From NCBI GenBank assembly GCA_941918925.1, contig OW799233.1, positions 179,149,235 through 179,213,234 of the forward strand: 64,000 bases of DNA, read 5' to 3'. Under the pieces are notes generated by a model that saw nothing but the letters and a program-made list of their open reading frames with translations, made no database searches and was not told the origin of the DNA. A program made the translations under genes and the position numbers. Origin of the DNA: Phyto melanocephala. Taxonomy: Eukaryota > Arthropoda > Insecta > Diptera > Rhinophoridae. This document shows positions 24,664 to 38,622 of this stretch, piece by piece; the first letter of the stretch is position 1; the number at the start of each line of letters is the position of its first letter.

Positions 24664-26420
24664 GGTGTCATTTTGTTCAGAATTTTGTCCTTTATCCATT
24701 GGTATCAGAAACTCGATTTTGACCCCTGGCGAGATAAGGTCCCTTTCGTCATGTCGCTTCACATATACATCCTTGGCACCACAGGTGAAGGGTAAAAAAA
24801 GGTTTTTAGAATAAAACCAGAAGTAGGCTTTGTATACAATTATGGTTTTTAACCGCTGGGACGCCAAATAAAAGGGTTTCAATTAATTTAATATTTTTTT
24901 TAGAGCTTTTATTTATTATAAATGTGATAAATTTGTTATTTAAAAAATTTTACAAGCGCTTAAAGTTAGTAAATAAGTAAGTAAGTAACATATTGTGTAA
25001 CGAGATTTGATAAATGATTGCGTTTTTGTGGTTATAATTTTAAAATACATATTAATTATTTTATAATTAATTCATTACGTATTAGTTTAAATATATTTTA
25101 CCTATCCACTGCTCTCCATTTTATTAATTAAAAAGCAAATGTGCAAATATTACAATGAAATCACTTTCTTTTTTTATAAATTTGTTTTTTATTTTTTATT
25201 TTATAATTTAATAAAGCAACCACCACTAGTTAATCCTTTCTGTACTTGTTTTGTATAATAAAAATTTTTTTTCTTTAGTTTTTTAGCTTTGGTGTGTATT
25301 TTTATTTTCTAAATAAATGACTGACTGAATGAATGAATGTGCTGTAGTCAGGCAATTACGTTTTTTATTAGTATTTATTATTAAAACAGTTGAATAAAAT
25401 ATATGTTTATTATATGCATGTCGCATGAATTCCCTAGTAAATTTGAATGCTTTTTAAACCACTTTACTTACACACATTCATACATAATGGCTGTTAGAGA
25501 ACATGATTTAAAAAAAAAACATCGACACGTTTTCTTAGATCAAATCAAAAGAATCTTAGAATGTTTTTATAAAAACAATATGAGATTTTAGGTTTTCTAT
25601 TCAATCAATTTTGTGTTTAGATGTTCAAAAGAGCATGTTGTAAAAAACGAATCATTTATGGTGAAAAGACGTGTTAACAGTTTTGGTAAAATGGTGTGAA
25701 CCGTATTGAAAATATTCTTACAATTAATAAGGAAACAATAGAAGGCTTAGGAGTTACCTAAATGCTCAAAAAGATTTAGGTGAACAAACTTGTATGTTCA
25801 ATTTTTTTTAATTATCTTCTTTGCCAAAAACTATATTCAATATTAAACATTTCAACTACGCACATAATTAACAGTGTTATCTGCACAAATTTTGAAGTTT
25901 CCCACTATAATTGTTCTCGAGATACGTCATAATAAATATTTACTTGGGATTTAGGATGACATAACCATTTTGCTGATAGTAAAAAAATAACAGACACAAA
26001 CAGTCACACAAAGTAATAACACTAGTTGATATATTGTTTCGATATGAGTTATTTAACATTTAATTTGTATTGGCAGCACCACGCCCACTATTCTGATTCT
26101 CTTGAAATTATCATAAAAATAGGTTTATCATAAGTAAATAGTTGAAATAGTTGTCATAAAATTTAAATAAAAAATAATTTTTCTTTTAAAAACATTTTAA
26201 TCTGAAATGTAAAACATTGAATATCGTGGTTGAGATTTTTTTTTAATTTCCTCTGCAAAGCATTTATAGTTAAAAATTTAATTACGAAATATTGTTTTAT
26301 GCATTACTTTGTAATTCCTGCTTTTTATTTTTTGGGCTACTTTGAATCGTACCTTTTATTACTTTCACTTAATTCATAAACCATTAATAAACCATCTTCT
26401 TTGTTTTACTTTTCTTATTT
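24664..26420. other. AT-rich presumed intron, no gene seen
   Basis: A stretch at 24664-24880 with a 93-codon minus frame resembles no family I know. The stretch 26060-26120 has CAGCACCACGCCCACTATTC, like a worn Helitron or Helentron body. The rest is plain. Confidence 0.4.
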
Positions 26421-26423
26421 ACT

Positions 26424-26680
26424 ATGCCCTTTACCTGTAGTGCTAAGGGTGAATGTAGCTTCGTCATTCCGTTTGCAATTTCTATGATATTCATTTCCGA
26501 CCCTATAATGTATATATTTGAACAATTAAAATCAAACATTTTCAAAATAGAATAATTTATAAACACGATTCCTAATACGTAAAAAATTTTGGTTACTAAT
26601 CGTCAAAGTTATAGGCAAAAATAACTTAAAAGTATATATTTTTTTAATATATCAAGTTACTAAAGTTCCTGATTAATTTA
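26424..26680 (+). mobile_element. 5' fragment of a Helentron-associated element
   Basis: It begins CTATGCCCTTTACCTGTAGT (a mutated TATACCCTTCACC end), continues through GTCATTCCGTTTGCAATTTC and CCGACCCTATAATGTATAT, then has a shortened middle with CAAAGTTATAGGCAAAAAT. The 3' end is missing. Old and internally deleted. Confidence 0.5.
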
Positions 26681-27010
26681 AGGACACCCTAAAGACACCA
26701 AGATATAAACCGTAGTTTCGAAATCTCAAAATAAAGTACAATAAATTTCTGAACGGGCGTCTAAAACAATAATGCAAAATAGCGTTTATCATTAAATCTG
26801 AAATCCAGCCTAATAGTGTTTTCACACCTTAAGTTAAAAACTAGTTTTAAAATTAAAATCACTAACAGCTGATTTTGTATTCACACTACAAGTTTAAGTT
26901 AAATCAGGTTTTATCTCACAGTAGTCCAATGCATTTTTTGAAAATAAAATAAATTTCTTGTAGAAATAAGTGTGTTTCTTTAAGTATTTTTTAATACTTT
27001 TATTAAACTA

Positions 27011-28296
27011 CAGGGTAGGGCAAAAGTCGTGAAGGGGCTTAAAACAGTCATAACTTTTTTAATTTTTAATTTTTTTTTTTACAAAATAATAAAATATAAT
27101 ATTGGGAGATTTTTTAAATTTAGGTGTGAAAGATTACGTCACGTAAGTGAGCACCATTTTCAGCCTTGCAAAGTTTAGCTCTTTTAATAGCATTTTCCAT
27201 GACACGAGTCAGAGTATCTGGCTGCTACGCTCTTATTTCGGCTCGAATATTCTCTTTGAGCTGTGCAAGTGTTCTGGGTTTATTGATATACACCTTCTCT
27301 TTCAAATATCCCCAAAGGAAATAATCTGGTGCTGTTAAATCCGGCGAACGGGCAGGCCAATTGAATGCAGAATTTTTGGAAATTAAACGTTCGCCAAAAA
27401 TCTGCCTTAGGAGCTGCATAGTGGCTCGAGCAGTGTGTGCGGTGCCCCATCTTGTTGGAACCACATCTCTCGATTGTCAGAAAGAGCTGGCCTTAAAAAA
27501 TTTTGGACCATATCTCGATATCGCCATTTACCGTTACATCATTTCCATCGTTATCTTTGAAAAAGAATGGTCCAATAATTCTTTGGGACGTAATTGCGCA
27601 CCATACTGTACATTTAAGTGGATGTAATTGTCTCTGATGAACCACTCTTGGGTTCTCAATACCCCATATTCTGCAGTTCTGCTTGTTTACAAAACCATTT
27701 AATTGAAAATGTGCTTCATCGCTCATTATCAGATGATGAATGAAATCATTATGTTCTCTGGCCAATTCTTGGAAGCGAACTGCATAAATTCTCCGTTCTT
27801 TGGAATCTCCTGGCTTTAGTTATTGCACTAACTGCACCTTGTATGGGAAAAGATGTAAATTTCCTTTTAATATTCTGCGTAAAGACATTTCCAGCGCAGC
27901 AGAGCGCCTTCGTGTTGATGTTTCAGGATTCTCCTCAACACTCTCCATAACGCGTTGAATATGTGCTTCACTAATTACAGAATGTGGTCTTTCGCTTCGT
28001 GGAAGATCCCTCACTGAGCCTTGTTCCTGAAAACGTCTCACTAAGCGTCGAATCATTGATTCGGATGGTGAATTCCGCACATTAAAATGACGACGATAGG
28101 CTCGTTAAGTTTGAATTATTGATCGATGATGTTTAAAATAAAGTTCTATGATTTTGGTTCGCTGGATAACGTTGTAACCTTCCATAATTAATCTCCCAGA
28201 TTTATTTTACAAGTCCTAAAAAGAAAAACTAAAAAAAAATTAAATTAGAAAAGTTATTAATTTTTCAAATCCCTTCGCGACTTTTGCCCCACCCTG
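27011..28296 (-). mobile_element. Full-length DD41D-type mariner element
   Basis: Inverted ends CAGGGTAGGGCAAAAGTCGT (left) and, complemented, CAGGGTGGGGCAAAAGTCGC (right) are flanked by TA on both sides (27009-27010, 28297-28298). The length is 1286 bp. Inside is one transposase gene on the minus strand with a few disabling changes. It is the best structural reference for the DD41D family in this window. Confidence 0.92.
27120..28185 (-). pseudogene. DD41D-type transposase, nearly full length, with stop and frameshifts
   Basis: The gene starts MEGYNVIQRTKIIELYFKHH. An early stop replaces what was probably a Gln codon. The second DNA-binding part follows (SESMIRRLVRRFQEQGSVRD, then SERPHSVISEAHIQRVMESV and RRRSAALEMSLRRIL). 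The catalytic blocks are MSDEAHFQLNGFVNKQNCRI, FKDNDGNDVTVNG, WFQQDGA (just before a frameshift) and NWPARSPDLTAPDYFLWGYL, and the end is DVIFHT-stop. The DNA-cutting triad is complete, with 41 residues between the second and third Asp. The product would have moved the element by TA-directed cut and paste. It is now inactive. Confidence 0.88.
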
Positions 28297-28298
28297 TA

Positions 28299-30215
28299 TT
28301 TGTTTCACACACTGTATTTATATTCGAAATAGAATTGGTTATTAAAACCTTAAGCGTGAAAACACTATTAGCTACGATCTACGAACATTCTTACATGAAA
28401 TTGTTAAAGTCGGCAATATTTTCATCATTCGTTTTATACATTCAACAACTGAGACAAAATTTTGTTGCTACATTTCCATTCCATATTTTATACTCTTTGC
28501 TACCAAATCTAATGTCAAAAAACTTGCCTAATTCTTTTCGTTTAACCACTTATTTGTCATAAACATAGAACTACAACAATAATCTATTGTTTAAATAATT
28601 GTGTCGGCAAACTGTAGTAAAATTATTGGGCGCGGTATACGCCAACACATTGTATTATAATTATAACTCTGTTTTTGGGATGCACTCAGTCGTCATTTAC
28701 TTTGAATAATACACAAGTTTAATATGAATGACTGACTGTCTGCCTGACTAACTTTAAGTATTTGGGCGTTTTATAAATATATTGGAGTGTTTGCCACTCT
28801 TTATTTTTTTAGTTCTTAGTTTTTGCAATGTATGTCATGAATTACGTGTTATTGTTGGTGGCACAATGAAATAAATGTATTGCCAGCATAAATAATACCT
28901 CTTGTTTTTTATTTTCTGATATGTATAGGTAAGTTATGGACCCGATATTAAGGTTTCTTGTGGTCATGTTCACCATTATTTTTATTTATTTTTTAATCAC
29001 TGATGCCAAATTACCAAGTGATATATTCGGCGTTTCAGCCGCATGCTCAACTGAATAAAACTTTATTATCAAAATTTTTGTTCGAGCGTAAACGTCAATG
29101 GTTGACATGATCAAGTCCTCAAGTTTGTGAGATTTATCCCCCTAGATTTTGTTTTTGTGGTTTCTTAAAGTTTCCTATAAAAAATCGCATTTGCCCAAAG
29201 TATTTAAAGCTTTTTTGTTTAAATACCATTATTTTTTGAGTTATGACCGTCATAGTCCAAATTTGGAAATACTTTTGAAATTAAGATCTATATACGGCCC
29301 TGTGCTAATATTCTAAATTACGACCTTTGCTTACAACTCGTTAATGAACAGAAAATCATACATATGTACATCGTTTATTTGATAAAAAAAAGTATTTTTA
29401 AATCAAGAGGTATACCTAAAGGTGGGTGTGGGAATATGAACTTCCTATAGTTGTGTCGGGTATTAAAAACTAAATACTAACATTAACTTAATAAGAATTT
29501 AATAACAAAAAACTGTCTGCCACAACATAGCTAGATAAAGGGGTGTAGACATTTCAAAAACATAACAATTTAAGTTTTTTGTTTTTTCTTATCTGAAAGC
29601 TAAAATACGCATGTGACTATAATTTTATTGTTTTGCTTTTTGACTTAGATCTTTTAGTTTAAACATTTCAATCTTCTTCTTTATAAGATTATGTCAAAAT
29701 CTTTAAATTTATTCTAAATAAAATGGAGTTTAGCAGTAAGTTCTTAAAATTTTCGAACGAAAATATCTTGATTATAGGGTTAAGGGGCAAGGAACGAAAT
29801 GTGTCAAAATAAAACGTTCGCTTGGGATTTAAATACAGTACATAAGTAGAGTGTTTTTAAGCTGCAAAAAAATACGAATATAAATATATTACGAATATTA
29901 AAGAATATGAACATGTTGAATAAAAAATATCAATTTAAAAATTAATGCTATGATTCCCTAATTCAAATTTCATTAAATTGTAACATACATATAAAAGAAT
30001 TTTAAATTACATAGTTGAATACCGATAAAGAGTACTGATGATGAAATCGTAGCTGGTTTCGAAAATGGATTTCACTCGGCTAATATCGGTAATAATGTTA
30101 AAGAATATTCTTAAAAATGATTGCAATTTAATTTTATTTAATTTGAATTAAAAGTTAAATAAATGAACTTAAGCCAAAATAAAAATGATTCACATTAAAA
30201 TTTAATAAAACTTAA
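28299..30215. other. AT-rich presumed intron, no gene seen
   Basis: Plain sequence with scattered short frames. A stretch at 29140-29330 has repeat-like phrases but no ends I could identify. Confidence 0.45.
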
Positions 30216-30961
30216 ACCGTTCAATAATTAAATTCTTAAAAATACGTAAATTTATTAAAATATTGTACAAACTCATTAAACATTAAAATATTGGCATACT
30301 GCTCGCTATTACTAAATTTTTTCGGAAATCCTCCCATTAAAGATTTTAAAGTAGCCTCTGTTACCTTTTTTGACTATGTTACATTTAAAATCGGACATGT
30401 TCTGGGATACATTTTATATGTTTTTTAATTCTTTCTTTTACAAGAGCCCAATACTATTCCACAGGCCGAAGTTGTGGGCAGTTGGATGGATTTGTCTCCT
30501 GTAGTTTGACATTGTTTGAATACCATTCAAGGCTCTTTTTTTCAAAAATGGCATTATGCTAAATCGGACTAGAAATGTAAAGGCACTGTAAAAACCCTTT
30601 TTGTAGACTTTACGTAATATATATTTCTGTGTTTATTGTGCGTGACGTCACAAATGGTTGACTTCCTATTCCCTAATTGCAAATGGCTTACCACACAAGA
30701 ATCTTCTTGGGAGATCTTTGTCCGGTTTTGTTCTTAAACATTACCTTGTCCATCAGCCTCATCAAAATCTTGACCCGAAAGTTGTAAAAAGTCTGCCAGA
30801 ACATAAGTTTCTTTAGCCACAACATTAAAGATGTATTTTTTTTTAAAACAATTTGACTTGAATTTCTTCTCTCGTTCTTCTGCTTCTAATTTCTTCACCG
30901 CATTGCTATCTGGAACTTTCTGAACTTTGAAGCACAGAAGTATTTGCCTTAATTTTGACAA
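30216..30961 (-). pseudogene. IS630/Tc1-mariner-superfamily transposase remnant (WALVK type)
   Basis: On the minus strand from 30961, the blocks KVPDSNAVKKLEAEEREKKF, KKYIFNVVAKETYVLADFLQ and, with frameshifts, SPKKILVW, SQPFVTSRTINTEIY and NCPQLRPVE-YWALVK can be followed in order. The last block, around 30440-30490, is the third-acidic-residue region of this transposase group. The copy at 57985-58900 is a second member in the same orientation, and the two share non-coding ~110 bp beyond the gene end (from about 30216 and 57985). Both are dead. Confidence 0.65.
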
Positions 30962-33690
30962 AAAATAAAAAAATTGCTGAACATATCCTACACCTCAGAT
31001 GTAAAAGAACACATCGTTTTATAAACTGCACAAACAGGCCAAAGCAACCAGACCAACGTGATTTTTAAAAGAGTTTGTAATTGTTCTACAGTGTTTTTTA
31101 TTTTAAGTTACAATTTAAGAATTCCGATATATTTTTAATTATTACAGAATTTATTTTTAAAAATAAACTATAAAGTTCTTATTGCCAAAGATAAAATAGT
31201 TTTAAATATTGCTTTAAACAATAATAATGAAAATATCCCTTCTATCTTGTCTCTCCATCTATAACAAACACACACTCATAAACTGCTCATTAAACTCGAA
31301 GTTTTGTTTGAAATATTAAAAAGAAACAGCTATGGAAACCTTTAACACAAATTTGTTATAATTTTATAAATAGAAATACTTAACAAATATGGTTTCTTAT
31401 TACGCATTTTACGTTTATTTATTTTTTGCTTTTAACTGTTTTTTTGGAAGTATTTAAATTACACTTAGAAAAAAATGTACGCGTAGTAAGACGAATGTAT
31501 GTATAAACATAAACAAACATCACCTTTAAAGAACAAATGTATTTCAAACAAATTGTAAACGTTTAAAGAATTAAATTATTAATAAGCTTTTTTAACTTGA
31601 ATGTATCGGAAATACAACTTAGATTTTACGTTGAGATTACAAAAGATGAGAAAATAAATTTTAGCAAGAAAAAAGCTAAAAAAGAGCTCTTTAAAAGCAA
31701 ATCTAACTAAATGGAACATGTAAATAACTGCTTAGATATGAATTGCTCATTCTAAAGAATTTTTAGTTTTTAAAAAATAATTAACTTTTTAGTTAAAAAT
31801 GAAGGTTGCGTTTTCAACAATTCACATACTTAACATGTAATTCTGCTTTTACAAATATGTACATAGCTACTAATGAAATATTTTTAACATTTTGATGGCA
31901 GAAGCCCACGCTTTTAATCATAAAGTTAATTATTTTGTTAATAATTTGAATCCCTCTAGAATAAACTCTTCACATTTTTTAGCTTAATTTGCTACTAAAG
32001 CACATAAGTGGTTTTTTACTTAAATTATTACTTTTTTTTTAAATTAAGAGATTTTGCTAATGTTACAAAAATTTAAATTTAACTCAAAGCAATGAATTTC
32101 TTGTAAAGCCCACCAAAGCTGGTTTACTAAGCCATATGTGTAAAAAATAACTTGTTATTATTGTTGTTATATAAATAAATAAAAAATGGTCTTTGTTTAC
32201 AAAAAAAAAGTAAATTTTTTTTTGGAAATTATTGTCATATACATACATACATACATACATAGATATGGATATACATATGTACATACATTTGTGAATAGAG
32301 TTATTTTTAACATCAACTGTATGAGTAAACCGTAACATAAATACATAATAGTTAGTTAATGATACAATACACAGTTATGCCCTAATTTTGCTTTTACGGA
32401 AATTTAAAAATCATACACTTGTAACCAACGATAACAACAACAACAAATTTTTGGCATTTTTACCACATTTTGTAAGAGTGCGCTAAAAGTATTACAATTT
32501 TCTTCATACATAAATACATACAATCAGACAATGTAATAGAAACATACACATATTTATTTCAATATAATTTCATTTTTCATTTATAACGAAAATAAGTGAA
32601 AAGAATCACGCACTATCTATCTACTGTTGTCAAGTGGTAGAAAGAAAAACGAAGAAAAGTGGAGTGTGTTGAAAAGTTATGATTTAAAAATAAATTTATT
32701 GTTGCATAAACATTAAAAGCAAATTAAGTCACTAGGCATTTACAACACCCATGTAGTAATAATTTACTTCATACAAAATACTATACAAAAGCATAGTTAT
32801 TTATTGCGTCTTTGTTTTTATTATACAGCTAAACTACAAATGAACTTGTTTTAAATTTTGTTCGGCTTGAGTCGACATTATTAAAAAATATTTTTTTTTC
32901 TGTGACAAAGTAAATATTAAAAAAAATGCTAATAGAGAATAAAAAATACATGCACAATGCAAAATATTTTTAAAAGTTGTATATGAAACCAGCTTAAGGT
33001 AACACTTAATATCAAGTACTGTGTTTAATATGCCAAAAACACAACACAAGCATGATTGATCTAATTTGTTGGTTTTAAATGAGAAAGATTTTGTATGCGT
33101 TAGAGTAGGAGGAGTCTAGTAATTGTAAAAATTTCGAAATGCTTTTAATATTTCCAGAATTTAGTAAATATGCTTGTGCTTGACAAAACTTTTGTTTTGT
33201 TAGGTACCAAAAGCATATTAAGGAACAGTATTTGAACTGACAGGTGTTGGCTTATTTACAAGGCATTCCTTTTATTCTTAAGTGATAAATTAGAGAAAAT
33301 TTAACATATGAGTTTACGGCGAATTCGATCAGTTGAGTTTATGAGGCCATAAGATACAAATTCATTGGTGTAGCTACACATTTTTTTCTGGGGGTGGCAA
33401 AAGATTAACAATTTTTTCTTTCAAAATCTAAAAATGAGATAATTTTATTTGTATATTGTTATTAGTTGGTTAACAAATTCCCGAATTCTCTTTGAAAAAA
33501 TAGTTATAGGTTGAATTGCACCCCATAGAATGGTCTAGTAGCGCCTGTGTATAAATTTATCGTAAATATGATAAAGATTAAAAATTTTCCAAAAACAAAC
33601 CTCGTTAATTATATTTCTTTTAACAGGGATTATAACACAGTGAATTTATTTCTTATTTAATCTAGTTTTATTTTTTTACTTTTGTTTATT
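30962..33690. other. AT-rich presumed intron, no gene seen
   Basis: Simple CATA repeats near 32239-32262 and spurious frames only. Confidence 0.45.
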
Positions 33691-33692
33691 TT

Positions 33693-35479
33693 TATACTTG
33701 CCACCAAAAAAAAGTTGGAGGTATATTCATTTTGTCATTCCGTTTGTAACACATCGAAATATCCATTTCAAACCCCATAAAGTACATATATTCTGAATCA
33801 GGGTTTGATGTGATGACGATCTAGCTATGTCCGTCCGTCTGCCCGTCTGTTGAAATCACGATAGAGGTCGCACCGAAAAAGCTAGGGGGCTCAAATTTTG
33901 CCAGAATCTTTCTTATAGACAAGGTTTGTTTAGTATTGAAAATGGGCAATCGGAAAATGGAAAATCGGAATATCAGGAAGAGAGTTATAGCTCGAAAAGC
34001 AAGAGTAGGTCGAAAAAACTGTGTCCTTCAAACATCGAATAAAATGGAATTGTATCCTCAAAACCATATCTTTCCTCGAAAACTGCTTACATCTATGAAT
34101 TAGGAAAGGAGCTATAGATAAAAATGTACGAAAATTTATATCGTGCAGTGTATTTTTCAGTATATTTTAAATTTAAAACCTAATAAAACGGACAAAATTA
34201 GATGAACGATTCTGAAATTGTGTAAACTTTGCTTTTTGATGAGAGGCTTTTCTGTAACGGAAAATCAATGTGCCACGCCCACCTCCCATACAACGTTTTA
34301 CCTAAAATTCATATAATTTCTCTATTAATAAAGATTTTGGAATAATAAAGGACTATATTGAAATATCTTATTTGTACTCATTAGCAAAAATAACTTTGAC
34401 ACGCCTACTATAACACCCACTTTTCACGTTATCTACCGTTAATGAAATTTAAAAGCCCATAAAACCGACAAAATTAGAGGTATGATGATAAAATTTGTTA
34501 CGTATGTCCTTCTAGTCAATGTCGTTGTTATGGCAGAAAATTAAGGTAACACGCCCACTTCAACGCCTACCTCCCATATAACGGTTTATCTTAAATTTAT
34601 GTAATTTCTCTATTGACATAGTTTTTGGGAAAATAAAGGACTATATTGAAATATCTAAGTTGTATTTATTAGCAGAAACTTTATTGACACGCCTATTTTA
34701 ACTCCCACTTTCACTAAAAGACTAAATTTTCGAAAACATTTTACTATCATATCGAAGTTATTAAGGGTGGTTAAATTTTAAGGGCCGATGTTGATTTTAA
34801 ATAAAACACAAATTATTTAAAAAAATTATTATCATTTCTTTTTATAGTGATAATATTTGTATGGTTCAATTATGTATGGAACAAGATATCGTCCAAATGG
34901 CCCCCGCATTCTTGGCGCCACTCCTCTATCTGATGGTCCAAATTTTCAATAACAATGTTTATGCTCAATTGTTGGACACGATGATGAGTCGAGGTTGACT
35001 GCTCTTTTGCCAGACTATCGCGAAAAAAAGGTGTTCTCACATTTTATACACACCTGTTTTGCAGAAATTTAAATATTTTTTACAATTCTTCCGATTGTGG
35101 ACGAATTTGAACAATTATGTTGACCAAAAGAATCACGAAGTGCACAAAATGCATTTTGATTTGAACACCCATTTTAATAAGAAACCTGAATAACTTTAAC
35201 GCGTTGCTCATTTGCGTATCTTTCCACTGTTCAAATTGAGTTAGTCTGACACTGAGAAATGTCAGATGAAATGCAGAAAACAAATTTAAGGTCTAGGTGT
35301 AGTTTACCTCCAACATGGGCCCTTAAAATTTAACCACCCTCTACAAAGAAAGTGATACATATTTTATTATGAGATTATTCCATAGCAATTAACAAAATAA
35401 TAAATATTGTGCTTTAAATGTACACAAAATTGGTGGTGGGTATAAAAGATTCGGCACAGCCGAATATAGTGCTCTTGTT
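33693..35479 (+). mobile_element. Larger Helentron-associated relative, interrupted by a MITE
   Basis: The 5' end TATACTTGCCACC is partly mirrored by GGTGGGTATAAAAG before the 3' hairpin ATTCGGC-ACA-GCCGAAT, and the element ends GTGCTCTTGTTTT. The body includes CCCCATAAAGTACATATATT, a CCGTCCGTCTGCCCGTCTG run, and repeated blocks around ACGCCCACCTCCCATA and AAAGGACTATATTGAAATAT (34290-34400, 34555-34660). A 578-bp DD41D MITE (34764-35341) sits inside. No coding sequence was found. Confidence 0.65.
34764..35341 (-). mobile_element. 578-bp deletion derivative of a DD41D mariner, both ends present
   Basis: The ends are AAGGGTGGTTAAATTTTAAG (left) and its inverse at the right (CTTAAAATTTAACCACCCTC), with TA on both sides. 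The interior keeps only the start and tail of the transposase on the minus strand (a tail with GCCATTTGGACGATATCTTG complement, and an N-terminal ERW/HAHE-like start near 35240). The same end sequence occurs at 40789 and 53559, so all three belong to one family. Confidence 0.8.
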
Positions 35480-37599
35480 TTTTTTATTTGACGTTGATAA
35501 GTCCATTAAAAAGAAAACTAATGTTGCCTCATTTCGCATAGAATACAAAAACACTTTCTATTTACAAATCAAAAAATATACGAATTTTTTTTTTCATATA
35601 TTTTGATGAAAACTTTTCACAAATACATAAAGAAACGATCTAAAGACTTTGCTTGAATTTTTTTTTTTTAAATATGCTGTATATTTTTAAGGTTGTATGT
35701 ACATTATTTAATTTTAAAGGACGTTTGAAACTGCCAAAATACTTGTGGGTATAATAACTTAAACAATATAGTATAAAGTGTTTGAGATTTGTTTGTTAAA
35801 TTTTTAAATCCAATTTTTGTTAAGATGTGAATACCCTTAATATTATTAAATATGAAATGGAATATAGAAATGTTCTATGATTTTTTTAAATAACATAAAG
35901 TGCATACGTATGGCTATGTATTTAAGTAAAGTATGAATTTTTTTTGCAGTCATGTTATTATTTAAAGGGTTTCCAATTCCATTCAAAAATAAATGCAAAA
36001 ACAAAAAACCATTACTGACAATGAGCCACATACTTGTACAGGTTTTTTTTCGCCTGTTTATTCTATGTGTGCATGAGTGTAACTTTTTCCAAATTGATGT
36101 ACAAGTGCAGGTGTTCTTTCTGTCTGGTTTTTATGCACCTCCAAGAAACAAACAAAAAAGAAAAAGGGAACGAAAAAAGAATAATAAAACACATCCCTCT
36201 TAGAAATTATGTTTAATTTGCAAATATGTAAACGGATTTTAATCTTGAAAAACGAAACGAACACAAATATGTATGTACATACATATACATATACATTAGT
36301 ATGCACCTGCAATAGATTGTTGAAGTAATAGGAAAGTTATTTTTGTCTATTTTGTTAAGTTGTAAACACTTTAACGAAAGCAGTTCGAGTAAATAAAAAT
36401 AATTTTACTGGCTGGCAGATCGGGTTACTTAATTTTTACAAATGATATAAAATTATGAAAATCTTGACATCTGCTCTATAATTCATATGCAGAATTACGC
36501 TTCTTCTTAAATTTCAAATTTAAAATTGAATGCGAAATATTGAATATACTATTTATCTGTTACGATAAAATTTTTATAGAATTGTTTCTGTATAAAAAAT
36601 GTTTATATATTGTCCTCAATTGAACTTAGAGCAAAGTGTCAATCATATCTTGTTCTGTAAAACAGTGAAATGAAAAGTTTCTACATGCCATACATATGAA
36701 GAAATAAATAGTGCCGCTATACCATTTATTGTACAAAAACCCTTAATTTTATAGTTTTTTGGAACTAAAAGTGACACCCTGGAGAAATTCAAGCAGGCTG
36801 CAAACAGATTTTTGCGTTTTATTTCAATTAGTGTTGTCAGGTTATATTTCTTCTTTTCCTTTAAAAAAAACACTCTAAATTTTAATTTACGTCATAATAT
36901 CATTTATCGCATTAGCTGCACATCATTAATTATTTTCAAAATGTCGGTTATAATAATTTTTTATTAAAATACTTTTATGTTAATAGTAGCATATATACAT
37001 ATGTACATATATATACACATATTGGATAAAAGTTTCTCCAAGTGTTTCGGAATTTCAGATGTTGGATTAAAAGTTTGGCACATATTATTCATTGATAACA
37101 TTAAACAAAAAGAAGGCCACTCAACAGGTGCATTTGTATAAGGAAATATATAAAAATGTAACGATAATTTGCTGATTCCTTTACACTTTGAAATGCCTCC
37201 CACATTCCACTTTTGTTTACCTTAAATAGAATAATTCCTAAAGTTTATCAGTTGTACAAGATTGTTTAAATAGCAGTTAACTTAACTACCAAATAGTAAA
37301 ATCCGCTAAATAAAAATGTTTTCCACCTTAAAGAGAAAAATGCCATGAATCAAGAAAAAAACGCCTAACCTGGCAACACTGATTCCAACAAAAAAAAAAA
37401 ACCAAACAGAAAATATATCTTTTTGTCCACAAAAAACAGAGACTTCATCAATACCAAAAATTAAAATACAAGGGGTCAATTCTTGTTCTGTGAAACATCA
37501 AATGGTGTAATCATATCTTTGAGTGTGAAAAAACTTTTCAACTACTAGTTTCACAGAACCATAATTGACACTCAGGGTTGAAAGTCATGCCAGACTTGT
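35480..37599. other. AT-rich presumed intron, no gene seen
   Basis: Microsatellite-like TACA/TATG runs near 36270-36300 and 36990-37020. No recognisable gene. Confidence 0.45.
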
Positions 37600-38622
37600 T
37601 ATACCCTTCACCTGTGGTGCACAAGGGTATATATAGCTTTGTCATTCCGTTTGTAATTTCTACAATTCTCATTTCCGACCCCATAAAGTATATATTTTCT
37701 AAAAGCTTATGAATAGAGGAGGCGATTAAGCCCTGACCGTCTGCCCATCTGTACGTGTGTTGGTTGAAATCAACTTTTAGAAGCACCCAAATGTTCCTCA
37801 GACCTGTATACAGTATCAATCTTTTGAAAATATCCGGGAATGAATCGCTATTGAAATTCAGCACAATCGCCCGATAACTTTCTGAGATATGAGCAAATAA
37901 ACACGACTGCCTCTGTTTTTTTTTCTATATTTTTACCACCAAAATTAAAATTGTTCAGCCATAGAATAATTTAAAGGTACCTTTGTTACTATTTATAGAT
38001 ATAATATGCCTAGAGCGATATTCGTGAAAAATTTTAGATAAATCTGGCTTTAATCGGTAAAGTTATAGGTAAAATTTTTTTTGAAAAATATATATTCTAA
38101 AAATTTACAAACGAAAATCAATTTTTTTCAGCTTCTAGACAACCGAGAGAGACAATATTGGTATTATCTGAAAGGACTTGACTAGCACAATAAAAAACGT
38201 TAAATTTATGTTGGCCGCCACTACAAAATGGCGGACAATATATTTATATATGAGCTAAATCTGGTATTTTAAAATGTAACTTTTTGAACCCCCTCAATAT
38301 TGGTATCAAATTAAAGGGCTTGACCAGTAGAATACAGTAAATTATTCTAAAATGTAAAATCCAAGATGGCGTCTAAAACAAAATGGAGGATACAATTTTT
38401 TTAACCCCATCAATATGAGTATCAAATTAAAGGGCTTGACTAGTTGAATACACTTAACTACCTGTAAATTCAAAATCGAGGATGGCGTCGGAAATAATAA
38501 AGAAAAAAGGGGAATAACATGCAATATAGGTTAGGCTAAGATGTGAGATTATGCCTATGTACATGATGGTGAAGGGTATTATCAGATTCGGCACGGCCGA
38601 ATATAACACTCTTACTTGTTTT
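37600..38622 (+). mobile_element. Helentron-associated element, copy C, long subtype
   Basis: The 5' end TATACCCTTCACCTGTGGTG folds on itself (TATACCCTT...AAGGGTATA). The 3' side has GTGAAGGGTATTATCAG, the hairpin ATTCGGC-ACG-GCCGAAT and CTTACTTGTTTT. Instead of an A-rich tract the middle has three related ~90-bp blocks (ATTAAAGGGCTTGACTAG, CAAGATGGCGTCTAAAAC, AGGATGGCGTCGGAAATAAT). Confidence 0.72.

Noticed and set aside
37538..37864. A 108-codon minus frame
   Set aside because: It lies in a Helentron-associated copy and related frames in other copies are not conserved as protein.
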